Source: Cytophagales bacterium CG12_big_fil_rev_8_21_14_0_65_40_12
GTDB taxonomy: Bacteria > Bacteroidota > Bacteroidia > Cytophagales > Cyclobacteriaceae
Direction: 5' to 3'
NCBI GenBank assembly: GCA_002786855.1
Contig: PCUU01000046.1
Span: forward strand, 53,648 to 117,647
DNA length: 64,000 bases
Shown here: positions 1 to 9,302 of the stretch, in pieces
How the letters are laid out: each line of letters starts with the position of its first letter
Position numbering within the stretch: the first letter of the stretch is position 1
The notes under the pieces: model-generated
Told to the model about the DNA's origin: nothing
Database searches by the model: none
What the model saw: the letters and a program-made list of their open reading frames with translations, nothing else
Translations under genes and position numbers: made by a program

Positions 1-2
1 AT

Positions 3-122
3 TATTTGATCGGAGAATACACTTTAGAAGAATTCAGAAAAGTGCAGGCTACTGCGGGTATGCCTAGGGCCAATTATCTTTCCGACCTTAATAACCTTTA
101 TATCTATAAGGTTTTAGAGTAA
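3..122 (+). CDS. C-terminal end of an unidentified protein (partial)
   Basis: An open frame enters from the left edge and ends at a TAA at 120-122, giving about 39 residues that include EYTLEEFRKVQATAGMPRAN. The composition is protein-like and a terminator follows, so this is probably the true end of an upstream gene. I do not recognise the family from this tail. Confidence 0.55.
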   Translation, partial: YLIGEYTLEEFRKVQATAGMPRANYLSDLNNLYIYKVLE

Positions 123-185
123 TCGAACTGTCCTTTATTCGAAGTTGTTCGTTCCTCCCAAAATTTGTTCCATTCATGTAAAATA

Positions 186-206
186 AGAGAGCTTAGCTCT
201 CTTTTT
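186..206 (+). terminator. Rho-independent terminator of the upstream partial gene
   Basis: A perfect 6-bp stem GAGAGC/GCTCTC with a TTA loop is followed by a run of five T. It lies about 65 bases after the stop of the partial gene and before the next gene. Confidence 0.75.
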
Positions 207-272
207 GCTTTTGAGTTTTTATCTTTTCAGGTAGAGAATTGCGCTGTTTAGCGTTCACCAAAAATCACAACT

Positions 273-3200
273 ATGAATAAGATAAAAACCACTTTTAATC
301 AATTGGGCTTACTTCTGGTTTTCGTTGCTCTGTTGTTTGCATTTGATGCTCAAGGACAGAAAAGCAGAAAAAACCAGCAGGCTTCCGCTCCCAAGGAAGA
401 CCTTCAGTCCAAAATTTACAACCAAATCAATTGGCGCTCTATAGGGCCGTATCGAGGAGGTAGGGCTGGTACGGTAACAGGCGTGCCCGGCAAACCAAAA
501 CTTTTTTATATGGGTGCTACTGGTGGTGGCGTCTGGAAAACTGAAAATGGAGGAGAAACTTGGGTCAATATATCCGATGGCTTCTTCGGTGGTTCAATAG
601 GAGCCGTTGCTGTAAGTGAGTCAGATAATAAAATCATCTACGTAGGGCAGGGAGAAGAAACCGTCCGAGGAAATGTTTCTTCAGGTTTTGAAGGCATGTG
701 GAAATCCACCGATGCAGGTAAAACTTGGACGAACATCGGACTTAAAGATGCAATGCATGTTGGCCGAATTAAGATCCACCCCACTAATCCTAATGTGGTT
801 TGGGCTGCGGTAATGGGCGATTTGTTCAAATCATCCGATACAAGGGGCATTTATAAATCAACAGATGGAGGTAAAAACTGGAAACGTGTGCTTTTCGCCA
901 ATGCCGATGCAGGTGCTGTAGATGTGAGTTATGATCCTAATAACCCTGACTTTATGATGGCGAGCACATGGAGGGTAAGAAGAACGCCTTATAGCTTGAC
1001 TTCTGGCGGAGAAGGTTCTGCTATTTGGAAATCAACAGACGGTGGAGAGACTTGGAAGAATGTAATTGAAAATCAAGGAATGCCTAAAGGCCCAATTGGG
1101 ATAAGCGGTGTTTCAATTTCTTCTGTAAACCCAGATCGCGTTTATGCCATTATTGAAGCAAATGATGGTGGTGTTTACCGCTCTGATGATGCTGGTGAAA
1201 CATGGAGAATGATGAATTCTGATCGTGGACTAAGACAAAGAGCATGGTACTATTCCAGAATATATGCCGATACTCAAGATGAGAATAAGGTCTATGTCAT
1301 GAATGTTGGCTATCACACTTCAACGGATGGTGGTAGAACTTTCCGACAAAGAAACGCACCACATGGTGACCACCATGATTTATGGATTGCCCCAGAAGAC
1401 AACAACCGCTTGGTCATTGCTGATGACGGTGGCGCACAAGTTTCATACGATGGTGGAGATGTATGGTCTACGCCTGATAATCAGCCAACTGCGCAATTCT
1501 ACAGAGTGGTAACAGACAATCATTTCCCTTATAGAATTTATGGCGCACAACAAGACAATTCTACTGTTCGGATTGCGCATAGATCTTTTGGGCCATTCAT
1601 CGGAGAGGATGATTGGGAGTCTACTGCTGGTGGAGAAAGTGCTCATATCGCGCCAGATCCTTCAAATCCAGAAATTGTATATGGCGGTAGTTATGGCGGA
1701 TTTTTAACCAGACAAGATCATTCAAAAGGTATTGATAGAAACATCAATGCTTGGCCAGATAACCCAATGGGACATGGTGCTGAAGATTATAAGTACCGTT
1801 TCCAGTGGAACTTCCCTATTTTCTTCTCACCTCACAGTGCAAAGAAGCTTTATACTGCTTCTAATCATTTACACGTCACCTACAACGAAGGCCAAAGCTG
1901 GGAGCTAATTAGCCCAGATTTGACAAGGGCAGAGCCAGATAAATTGGGTAAATCAGGTGGGCCAATTACCTATGATGATACTTCTGTAGAATACTATGCC
2001 ACTATTTTTGCTGCTACTGAATCGCCTTATGAAAAGGATTTGATTTGGGCTGGTTCTGATGATGGTTTGATCCACGTGACAAGAGATGGAGGCAAAAATT
2101 GGGAAAACGTGACTTCACCAGATATGCCAAAGTACTTAATGATCAATAGCATCGATGCCGATCCTTTTGTAAAGGGTGGAGCTTATGTAGCGGGTACTCA
2201 GTACAAACTTGGCGACTACCAGCCTTACTTATACAGAACAAAGGATTATGGAAAAACATGGACGAAAATCACCAATGGTATTCCTAATGATTATTTCACA
2301 AGAGTAGTTCGTGCAGATCAAAAACGTGCTGGGTTACTTTATGCTGGTACAGAGCGTGGAATGTTCATTTCGTTCGATGATGGTGCTTCTTGGAAACCTT
2401 TCCAAATGAATTTGCCAATTGTGCCCATTACAGATTTGGCCATAAAAGACGATAATTTAATTGCGGCTACGCAAGGACGATCTTTTTGGATTATTGATGA
2501 CCTGACTTTGCTTCACCAATTGTCAGATGAGGTGGCAAGCAAGCCAGTGCATTTTTTCAAACCCATGGATGCTTATAGAATTAGTGCAGGCTTCCGATTT
2601 GGAAGAAGAGGAGGAAGCAGCTTTGATCCAAGCTTGCTGTATGGTACGAACAAGGCAGGAGGAGCTGAGATGTATTATAACATGAAAGAAGAGCCTGCCA
2701 AGGAAGTAAAGGCAAAGATGGAGGTGTATGACAACTTTGGTAAACTGATTAAATCCTATCCGTTGAAGCCTAAAGCTGGCCTTAACTCCTTCAACTGGAA
2801 CATGATGTACGATGATGCTGAAGGTTTTGAAGGACTGATCATGTGGTCTGCCAGTTTAAGAGGGCCAATGGCTGCCCCTGGAGAATATACTGCAAAACTT
2901 ATTGTTGGAGACGAGACGCACGAGCAAAAATTCAAATTGTTGAAAGATCCTCGTTATGGCTCAACAGACGCTGATTTGCAAGCTCAATTCGATTTCTTGA
3001 TTAAAGTAAGGGATAAGATGACTGAAACGCACAGAGCGATCAAAGATATTCGTTCGGCACGTGAGCAAATGAATGATTTGATGGGTAAAATCAAAGGTGA
3101 TGATCAATACAAAGAAGTGGTTGAAGCTGGCAAGACCTTGCTAGAAAAAATGACAACTATTGAAGAAGCCCTTTATCAAACCAAGAACAGATCAGGACAA

Positions 3201-3437
3201 GATCCATTGAACTTCCCAATTCGATTGAACAATAAACTGGGAGCATTGACAGGCGTTGTCGGCAGTGGTCATTATGCACCAACAGCTCAGGCAGAGACGG
3301 TGAGAGTGGAACTTACACAACAAATTGATGCTGAGTTGGCCCAGCTTAAAACCATTATGGAAAATGATTTGCCAGGATTCAATAATTTGGTAAAACAAAA
3401 ATCTGTAGATGCCATCGTGATCAAAAAATCGAAATAG
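273..3437 (+). CDS. Secreted BNR/sortilin-type beta-propeller protein
   Basis: A 1054-residue protein with an N-terminal signal peptide (about residues 1-28, hydrophobic core LLLVFVALLFAF). Asp-box (BNR) repeats of the form S/T-x-D-x-G-x-T/N-W recur, for example near residues 147, 197, 254, 305, 352, 603 and 658. These mark a VPS10/sortilin-like or 'glycosyl hydrolase BNR' propeller as found in many secreted Bacteroidota proteins. The last 250 residues are different: a beta-sandwich-like stretch and then a charged helical segment (about 905-985). Such proteins are exported and usually annotated as glycosidase-like, but the Asp-box is structural and does not prove enzymatic activity. Substrate is unknown. 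The gene is monocistronic, with a terminator on each side. Confidence 0.85.
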   Translation: MNKIKTTFNQLGLLLVFVALLFAFDAQGQKSRKNQQASAPKEDLQSKIYNQINWRSIGPYRGGRAGTVTGVPGKPKLFYMGATGGGVWKTENGGETWVNISDGFFGGSIGAVAVSESDNKIIYVGQGEETVRGNVSSGFEGMWKSTDAGKTWTNIGLKDAMHVGRIKIHPTNPNVVWAAVMGDLFKSSDTRGIYKSTDGGKNWKRVLFANADAGAVDVSYDPNNPDFMMASTWRVRRTPYSLTSGGEGSAIWKSTDGGETWKNVIENQGMPKGPIGISGVSISSVNPDRVYAIIEANDGGVYRSDDAGETWRMMNSDRGLRQRAWYYSRIYADTQDENKVYVMNVGYHTSTDGGRTFRQRNAPHGDHHDLWIAPEDNNRLVIADDGGAQVSYDGGDVWSTPDNQPTAQFYRVVTDNHFPYRIYGAQQDNSTVRIAHRSFGPFIGEDDWESTAGGESAHIAPDPSNPEIVYGGSYGGFLTRQDHSKGIDRNINAWPDNPMGHGAEDYKYRFQWNFPIFFSPHSAKKLYTASNHLHVTYNEGQSWELISPDLTRAEPDKLGKSGGPITYDDTSVEYYATIFAATESPYEKDLIWAGSDDGLIHVTRDGGKNWENVTSPDMPKYLMINSIDADPFVKGGAYVAGTQYKLGDYQPYLYRTKDYGKTWTKITNGIPNDYFTRVVRADQKRAGLLYAGTERGMFISFDDGASWKPFQMNLPIVPITDLAIKDDNLIAATQGRSFWIIDDLTLLHQLSDEVASKPVHFFKPMDAYRISAGFRFGRRGGSSFDPSLLYGTNKAGGAEMYYNMKEEPAKEVKAKMEVYDNFGKLIKSYPLKPKAGLNSFNWNMMYDDAEGFEGLIMWSASLRGPMAAPGEYTAKLIVGDETHEQKFKLLKDPRYGSTDADLQAQFDFLIKVRDKMTETHRAIKDIRSAREQMNDLMGKIKGDDQYKEVVEAGKTLLEKMTTIEEALYQTKNRSGQDPLNFPIRLNNKLGALTGVVGSGHYAPTAQAETVRVELTQQIDAELAQLKTIMENDLPGFNNLVKQKSVDAIVIKKSK

Positions 3438-3460
3438 AAAATCACTAACCTTAAAAGAAG

Positions 3461-3493
3461 CCGTCTGAAAGCAATTTTCAGACGGTTTTTTTA
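3461..3493 (+). terminator. Rho-independent terminator of the BNR protein gene
   Basis: A 10-bp stem CCGTCTGAAA/TTTCAGACGG with a five-base loop is followed by seven T, starting 23 bases after the stop codon. Confidence 0.85.
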
Positions 3494-3504
3494 TGTCCTT
3501 CCAT

Positions 3505-3867
3505 CTTCGGACTTCCAGCTCTTAGGCCCTTCGTTCCTCAGGGAAAGAAGGCTTTTTATCGTTGCCTTTGTGGTAAATGGACAGCTTCCGACTTCGGTCT
3601 TCCGACTTCGGACTTCCGACTTCGGTCTTCCCTCTTCCGTCTTCAAATATTTTTCCCTAACTTCTTAGCCACTAATTATTGAATTTTTAAAAGTAATTTC
3701 TCACCCTTACCATAACCTATTACAATGAATCAAACGCGCAGAAACTTCATCAAGTCATCCTCCCTAGTCGCGCTAGGGATGGGGGCATTCCCTCCTTTTT
3801 TATTAGCTACTCAAATGGCATCTCAGAATGATATTGTTAATATGGCTGTGATCGGTTGTAATGGCAT
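3505..3867. repeat. Left copy of a ~360-bp direct repeat flanking the KilA-N gene
   Basis: This block matches 4867-5225 along its whole length with scattered substitutions. It contains a shared segment beginning TTCGGACTTCCA, a heptad-periodic stretch (about 3570-3655), and the first 47 codons of the oxidoreductase gene. Identity stops abruptly after GGCAT at 3867. The short stretch just before the start codon (about 3675-3715) differs between copies. Confidence 0.9.
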
Positions 3868-3871
3868 CTAA
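3725..3871 (+). pseudogene. 5' remnant of the Gfo/Idh/MocA oxidoreductase gene
   Basis: It encodes 48 residues from MNQTRRNFIKSSSLVALGMG to NGI and then a stop. It is nearly identical to the first 47 residues of the intact gene starting at 5083, including the twin-arginine motif. Changes such as PPFLLAT against PSFLSAA show that it has drifted. The Rossmann domain and everything after it are missing. It is a duplication by-product, possibly still translated as a Tat-signal stub. Confidence 0.9.
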
Positions 3872-3902
3872 GACTAATGAGCATAGGATGAAGTAAATTA
3901 AA

Positions 3903-4721
3903 ATGGCAAAAAATAAAGTAATCATTGTAAAGGGGGTTGAAATAGCGATCCTTCAAAAAGACACATCTGATTTCATCTCCCTTACCGATATGGTAAAAGG
4001 TTTTGGTGATGACACCATGATTTACAGTTGGATGCGAAACCGAAATACTTTAGAGTTTTTAGGCATTTGGGAAGAAATGAACAACCCTGATTTTAAAGGT
4101 AACGAATTCGTAACCTTTAAAACCCAAGCTGGATTAAACAGCTTTAACCTAACTCCTAAAAAGTGGATAAACGCCACCAACGCCATAGGCATTATATCTA
4201 AGGCGGGAAGGTATGGCGGTGGCACTTTCGCTCACAAAGACCTGGCCTTTGAGTTTGGCAGTTGGTTAAGCCCCGAATTCAAGTTGTATTTAATTAAAGA
4301 ATTTCAACGCCTCAAGGAAGATGAAAACGACCGACTAAACCTTACTTGGAATTTGCACCGTACCCTTAGCAAAATCAATTATCGCATACATACTGATGCT
4401 ATCAAAGAACATATAATACCCAACACCATTACCAGAGAGCAAGCCAACCTAATATATTCCAATGAAGCCGATGTGCTCAACGTAGCCCTATTTGGAAAAA
4501 CAGCCAGACAATGGAGAGATGAAAATCCAAATACTGAGGGCAATATAAGAGACCATGCTACCATTGAGCAATTATTGGTTTTGGCCAATATAGAAAGTAT
4601 GAATGCCGAATTTATAAAAATGAACTTAGTCCAAAGCGAACGCTTGCTCAAACTCAACCAAATTGCCATAAGCCAATTGAAGAGTATTGTGGGGAATGCG
4701 CAGATCAAAAAGCTGAAATAA
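3903..4721 (+). CDS. KilA-N domain protein
   Basis: A 272-residue protein. Residues about 5-120 fit a KilA-N DNA-binding domain (ISLTDMVKGFGDDTMIYSWM, then WINATNAIGIISKAGRYGGG and HKDLAFEFGSWLSPEFKLYL). The C-terminal half is charged and helical, resembling the regulatory part of KilA-N/RhuM-type proteins that occur as single chromosomal genes in many bacteria. KilA-N domains are typical of phage antirepressors and mobile DNA. No other phage gene is present. The gene sits alone between two copies of the neighbouring gene's 5' end, so it is a recently acquired accessory gene. Target and role are unknown. Confidence 0.85.
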   Translation: MAKNKVIIVKGVEIAILQKDTSDFISLTDMVKGFGDDTMIYSWMRNRNTLEFLGIWEEMNNPDFKGNEFVTFKTQAGLNSFNLTPKKWINATNAIGIISKAGRYGGGTFAHKDLAFEFGSWLSPEFKLYLIKEFQRLKEDENDRLNLTWNLHRTLSKINYRIHTDAIKEHIIPNTITREQANLIYSNEADVLNVALFGKTARQWRDENPNTEGNIRDHATIEQLLVLANIESMNAEFIKMNLVQSERLLKLNQIAISQLKSIVGNAQIKKLK

Positions 4722-4780
4722 CGGAACAAAACATTACAATAAATACAATCAGTGAAATGCTGATAATCCACAAAGCTTAG

Positions 4781-4875
4781 TGCTTCGTAATTCGTAATTC
4801 GTAATTCGTGCCTAGTGCCTAGTGCCTAGTGCCTAGTGCTCAGTGCCTCATACCTCATACTTCGTGCTTCGGACT
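4781..4875. repeat. Heptanucleotide-periodic repeat tract
   Basis: Successive 7-base units change along the tract: ATTCGTA three times, then GCCTAGT four times, then degenerate versions grading into CTTCGGA/CTTCCGA. Short open frames here are artefacts of the 7-base periodicity. Confidence 0.85.
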
Positions 4876-5225
4876 TCCAACTCTTAGGCCCTTCGTTCCT
4901 CAGGGAAAGAAGGCTTTTTATCGTTGCCTTTGTAGTAAATGGACAGCTTCGGACTTCCGTCTTCGGACTTCCGACTTCCGACTTCCGACTTCAGTCTTCC
5001 CTCTTCCGTCTTCAAATATTTTTCCCTAACTTCTAAGCCGCTAATAATGAATCGTTTTAACCTTTTCCCACAACCTATTACAATGAATCAAACGCGTAGA
5101 AATTTCATCAAATCATCGTCCTTAGTCGCGCTAGGGATGGGGGCATTTCCTTCGTTTTTATCGGCTGCCCAAATGGCATCACAGAATGATATTGTTAACA
5201 TGGCCGTGATCGGTTGTAATGGCAT
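4867..5225. repeat. Right copy of the ~360-bp direct repeat
   Basis: It matches 3505-3867. This copy runs into the intact oxidoreductase gene (5083 onward). It includes heptad units of CTTCCGA type at about 4945-5020. The two copies bracket about 1.0 kb of unique DNA carrying the KilA-N gene. Confidence 0.9.
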
Positions 5226-6417
5226 GGGCTGGTCGAATATCCACTCTCATTTACAAATGAAAAATGTAAGGTGTATCGCTTTGTGTGATGTGGACGATAG
5301 CGTATTGGCAAGGCGCAAAGAAGACTATAAGAAATACAGGGACAATGCAATTACGACCTACAAAGACTATCGGAAATTATTAGAGAATAAAGACATTGAT
5401 GCTGTAATCATCGGGACACCAGATCATTGGCATTGCAAAATCATGGTGGATGCCCTGGAGGCGGGCAAACATGTTTATGTAGAAAAGCCTTTGGCCAATT
5501 CTGTTGAAGAATGTTACATCATGGAGGCGGCTGCTCTCAAGTACAACAAGCAGGTGGTGCAAGTAGGGCAGTGGCAAAGGAGTGGAACACATTATGCCAA
5601 AGCCATTGATATCGTTCAAAGTGGTCAGTTGGGTAATATTCGTTTGGTAAAAGTTTGGGCCTACCAAGGCTGGATGAAACCAGTCGCAGTTCAACCCGAC
5701 AGTGCTGCACCGAATGGCGTAGACTATAAAATGTGGTTGGGGCCAGCTAAAACAAGGGCCTTTAACCCAAATCGATTCCATTTTAATTTCCGCTGGTATT
5801 GGGATTATGCTGGAGGCTTAATGACGGATTGGGGTGTTCATGAGATTGACATCGCCTTGTATGCCATGAAGGCCAGAGCCCCTAAATCAGTAATGGCCTC
5901 GGGAGGTAAATTAGCATATCCTGATGACGCCTCGGAAACGCCTGATACGCTCCAGGCTGTTTTTGAGTACGAAAAATTCAATATGCTTTGGGAACATGCC
6001 ACAGGCATTGACAATGGAAATTATGGCAGAAATGAGGGCATTGCCTTTATTGGAAACAATGGAACACTAGTATTGAATAGGGGAGGCTTTGAGGTAATTG
6101 TGGAAGATGAACAAGTTGACGGCCAGCGAAAGACTTTTATGACAGAAATTGCTCCAGCAACCACAAAGGGCAACTATTTGGATTTCCATACACAGAATTT
6201 TATCGCGGCCATCGCCAAAGGTGATCCTTCATTTGCCAAATGCCCGCCATCTTCAGGAAGTACGGCTGCAATCAATGCGCATATGGGCAATATCGCCTTT
6301 AAGACGGGGCGCAAGGTGTATTGGGACGAAGCACAAAAGAATTTTGGAACCGATACCGAAGCAAATGGTTTAATAGGCGCTCAATACAACAATGGATGGC
6401 AGAAACCGAAAATCTAG
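5083..6417 (+). CDS. Tat-exported Gfo/Idh/MocA family oxidoreductase
   Basis: A 444-residue NAD(P)-dependent sugar dehydrogenase-like protein. The start at 5083 is chosen because MNQTRRNFIKSS is a twin-arginine signal shared with the upstream remnant, whereas sequence before that ATG diverges between the copies. An open frame continues further upstream only through repeat DNA. Residues 1-31 form the Tat signal. The Rossmann region follows (MAVIGCNGMGWSN, about 41-53), then the family EKP motif (VYVEKPLAN, about 131-139) and the WGVHEIDIALYAM segment in the substrate domain. Substrate is unknown. Related Bacteroidota proteins act on periplasmic sugars or glycoside derivatives. Confidence 0.88.
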   Translation: MNQTRRNFIKSSSLVALGMGAFPSFLSAAQMASQNDIVNMAVIGCNGMGWSNIHSHLQMKNVRCIALCDVDDSVLARRKEDYKKYRDNAITTYKDYRKLLENKDIDAVIIGTPDHWHCKIMVDALEAGKHVYVEKPLANSVEECYIMEAAALKYNKQVVQVGQWQRSGTHYAKAIDIVQSGQLGNIRLVKVWAYQGWMKPVAVQPDSAAPNGVDYKMWLGPAKTRAFNPNRFHFNFRWYWDYAGGLMTDWGVHEIDIALYAMKARAPKSVMASGGKLAYPDDASETPDTLQAVFEYEKFNMLWEHATGIDNGNYGRNEGIAFIGNNGTLVLNRGGFEVIVEDEQVDGQRKTFMTEIAPATTKGNYLDFHTQNFIAAIAKGDPSFAKCPPSSGSTAAINAHMGNIAFKTGRKVYWDEAQKNFGTDTEANGLIGAQYNNGWQKPKI

Positions 6418-6474
6418 GGAGAAGGTTTTTACCCACAAGGCAAAATGGCTATACTCAGTACAGCCCTCGTACCC

Positions 6475-6545
6475 TGTGCTTCGTGCTTGGTGCTTGGTGC
6501 TTGGTGCTCCGTGCTTCGGTCTTCGGTCTTCCGTCTTCTTCCTTC
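6475..6545. repeat. Heptanucleotide-periodic repeat tract downstream of the oxidoreductase
   Basis: Units of TGCTTGG repeat three to four times and then drift through TGCTCCG and TGCTTCG to GTCTTCG/GTCTTCC. It is the same repeat class as the tracts at 3570-3655, 4781-4875 and 4945-5020. Confidence 0.8.
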
Positions 6546-6845
6546 CCTAAAAAGCCCATCAAATCACTAGGATATTAAGGTTTCAAAAATTACATTCAAA
6601 TAAAATAAAAACATCTGCTTTAATTACTAAAAAAATCTGCGGCTATAGGCGATATAAACGCAATAGGCACAGTAAGTTGAGTTTATTCAGATGTTTGGGC
6701 ACATGCTAAAAACCGACCGCACAAATGGCACATTTTGTTCTTTGCGATTAAACGAGCCAATGCTGAAAAAGCAAAGCAGCCATTTTTTAACCAACGCATG
6801 GACATAATTATGTACTTTGGTAAATTATATTTCGAGAATTAGAGC
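6546..6845. other. Non-coding region before the restriction-modification operon
   Basis: No gene is evident. The stretch 6700-6740 (GCACATG, CCGACCGCACAAATGGC) resembles a motif found after the reverse transcriptase gene at 14907-14933 and may mark an island edge. The last 60 bases before hsdR must hold its promoter. TATGTACTTTGG at 6809-6820 loosely resembles the Bacteroidota -7 element. Confidence 0.4.
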
Positions 6846-9302
6846 ATGAACAAAAAAGACCTTTCAGAAAGAGATATATGCACCAAGTTCATTACTCCTG
6901 CTATTGAAAAATCAGGTTGGGATAAATTGACACAGCTACTTGAAGAAGTATCATTCACAGATGGTAAAATCTATGTGAGGGGAAAAATGACTGCAAGAGG
7001 TGCGAGAAAACGTGCCGACTATATTCTCTACTACAAACCAAATATTCCAATTGCAATTGTTGAAGCAAAAGACAATAAACATTCCGTACGTGCAGGAATT
7101 CAACAAGCTTTGGACTATGCTAAAATTTTAGACATTCCTTGTGTGTTTAGTAGCAACGGTGACGGATTTGTTTTTCATGACCGAACGGCAACTGACGGTA
7201 ATGTTGAAACTGAACTAGGTATTGACAGCTTCCCAACTCCAGAAGAACTGTGGCAGAAATACAAGAAATACAAAGGCATTGAAACACAAGAAGCTGAAAA
7301 GGTAGTTGCACAAGATTACTACTTTGACGGAAGTGGAAGAAGCCCAAGATACTACCAACAAATTGCTGTAAACCGAACGGTAGAAGCAGTCGCAAAAGGT
7401 CGGGACAGAATTCTGTTAGTTATGGCAACCGGAACGGGTAAAACCTATACAGCTTTTCAAATCATTCACCGACTTTGGAAAAGTGGTGCCAAAAAGCGGA
7501 TTCTTTTTTTAGCCGACAGAACTGCTCTAATAGACCAAACTAGAAGAGGTGACTTCAGGCATTTCAAGGATAAAATGACAATTATTAAGAAAAAGGTTGT
7601 CAGCAGAAATGATGGTAAGGAGGAATTAGTGAGCAACAAGAAAAGAGGAATTGATACAGAAGATAAGGCCTATGAGGTTTTTTTAGGTCTATATCAAGGC
7701 CTCACAAATGCTGAAGGTGTTGAAGATGCGTATAAAGACTTCTCTCCTGAATTCTTTGACTTAATTGTTATTGATGAGTGTCACAGAGGAAGTGCAAAAG
7801 AAGACAGTGCTTGGAGAGAAATCCTGACCTATTTCAAGAAAGCAATACATATAGGCTTGACTGCTACACCAAAGGAAACCGATGAAGTTTCGAACAGTGA
7901 ATATTTTGGAGAACCTCTTTACACCTATTCTCTTAAACAAGGAATTGATGATGGTTTCTTAGCTCCTTATCGAGTTGTAAGAGTCAACCTGAATGTAGAT
8001 GCTGAAGGCTGGAGGCCGGAACAAGGTAAAAAGGATAAGGATGGAAATGAGGTGGAAGACCGGGTTTACAACAGAAAGGATTTTGACAGACATCTGGTTA
8101 TCGAAGAACGCACCCAGGCTGTAGCACGAAAATTAACCGAGTTTTTAAAAGGGTACGACCGTTTTGCAAAAACCATTGTATTCTGTACAGATATTGACCA
8201 TGCAGAACGAATGCGTTCTGCTCTTTCAAACCTGAACGCTGACCTAGTAGCCCAAAACTACAAGTACATCATGCAGATTACAGGTGACAATGATGAGGGA
8301 AAAAGAGAACTCGACAATTTCATTAATCCTGAAGAGCCCTACCCTGTGATTGCCACAACTTCTGAATTGATGACCACAGGTGTAGATGCACAAACCTGTA
8401 AAGTCATAGTGCTGGATGCAGAGATAAAATCTATGACCAAGTTTAAGCAGATTGTGGGTAGAGGAACCCGTATCAATGAGGAGTTCGGTAAGATGTATTT
8501 CACCATAATCGACTTTAGAAATGTCACGGACTTATTTGCAGATAAAGACTTTGACGGTGATCCCATCCGCATAAAACCTGTTTCAGAAGAAACAGACCTT
8601 GGTGGCATTATAGATGAAGAAGAAAACATTGACACGCCCATCTTTGACGAGGAAACGGGAGAGGAAATTGAAATAGTACCTGAGATACGATACCCACAAC
8701 CTCAAACACCTACCAGCAAAGTACACGAACCAAGAGAAAAGGTGTATGTCAATGGTGTGGACGTTTCGATCTTGATAAGCAGAGAAATGTATTTCGACAA
8801 CAACGGCAAACCGATTACAACCAGTCTAAAAGACCACACCAAAGACCTAATAAAAGGACAATACGCTTCCTTGGATGATTTTCTGAACCGATGGAACAGC
8901 ATAGACAAGAAAGAAGTCATCATTAAAGAACTGGAAGAGCAAGGCGTGTTGGTTGAAGCCTTACGAGATGCGGTAAACCGTGAAGTGGATTTATTCGACC
9001 TAATCTGTCACGTAGCATTTGAACAACCGCCTCTTACCCGAAAAGAACGAGCCAACAATGTGAAAAAGCGAGACTACTTCACCAAATATGGTGAACAAGC
9101 CAGAAAGGTGTTGGAGACTTTACTCGATAAATATGCAGACGAAGGTGTAACCAACATTGAAAGCATGGACATTCTAAAAGTGAAACCATTGACAGATTAT
9201 GGTTCTGCATTAGAAATTGTAAACGGAATTTTCGGTGGAAAGAAAAAATATGTTGAGGCAATTAAAGAATTGGAACAAGAACTATATAAAACAGGAGCAT
9301 AG
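6846..9302 (+). CDS. hsdR: Type I restriction enzyme subunit R
   Basis: An 818-residue motor and nuclease subunit. The N-terminal nuclease domain has the PD-(D/E)xK-like residues D58 and E73-A-K75 (IAIVEAKD). Helicase motifs follow in order: Walker A MATGTGKT (about 193-200), DECH box (about 310-313), TATP (about 339), and motif VI QIVGRGTRI (about 535-543). The C-terminal third is the EcoEI-type HsdR C-terminal domain that binds the methylase. Length fits the shorter, EcoEI-like HsdR class. It cuts unmodified foreign DNA together with HsdM and HsdS encoded downstream. Its TAG stop overlaps the GTG start of the next gene by one base. Confidence 0.95.
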   Translation: MNKKDLSERDICTKFITPAIEKSGWDKLTQLLEEVSFTDGKIYVRGKMTARGARKRADYILYYKPNIPIAIVEAKDNKHSVRAGIQQALDYAKILDIPCVFSSNGDGFVFHDRTATDGNVETELGIDSFPTPEELWQKYKKYKGIETQEAEKVVAQDYYFDGSGRSPRYYQQIAVNRTVEAVAKGRDRILLVMATGTGKTYTAFQIIHRLWKSGAKKRILFLADRTALIDQTRRGDFRHFKDKMTIIKKKVVSRNDGKEELVSNKKRGIDTEDKAYEVFLGLYQGLTNAEGVEDAYKDFSPEFFDLIVIDECHRGSAKEDSAWREILTYFKKAIHIGLTATPKETDEVSNSEYFGEPLYTYSLKQGIDDGFLAPYRVVRVNLNVDAEGWRPEQGKKDKDGNEVEDRVYNRKDFDRHLVIEERTQAVARKLTEFLKGYDRFAKTIVFCTDIDHAERMRSALSNLNADLVAQNYKYIMQITGDNDEGKRELDNFINPEEPYPVIATTSELMTTGVDAQTCKVIVLDAEIKSMTKFKQIVGRGTRINEEFGKMYFTIIDFRNVTDLFADKDFDGDPIRIKPVSEETDLGGIIDEEENIDTPIFDEETGEEIEIVPEIRYPQPQTPTSKVHEPREKVYVNGVDVSILISREMYFDNNGKPITTSLKDHTKDLIKGQYASLDDFLNRWNSIDKKEVIIKELEEQGVLVEALRDAVNREVDLFDLICHVAFEQPPLTRKERANNVKKRDYFTKYGEQARKVLETLLDKYADEGVTNIESMDILKVKPLTDYGSALEIVNGIFGGKKKYVEAIKELEQELYKTGA

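Noticed and set aside
3903..4721. Prophage remnant
   Set aside because: Apart from the KilA-N gene there is no integrase, structural, lysis or repressor gene; the flanks are duplicated host sequence.
4829..5036. Short coding frames in the heptad tract
   Set aside because: Their residues repeat with the 7-base period (three codons per 9 with drift) and several overlapping frames are open at once, a by-product of the repeat.
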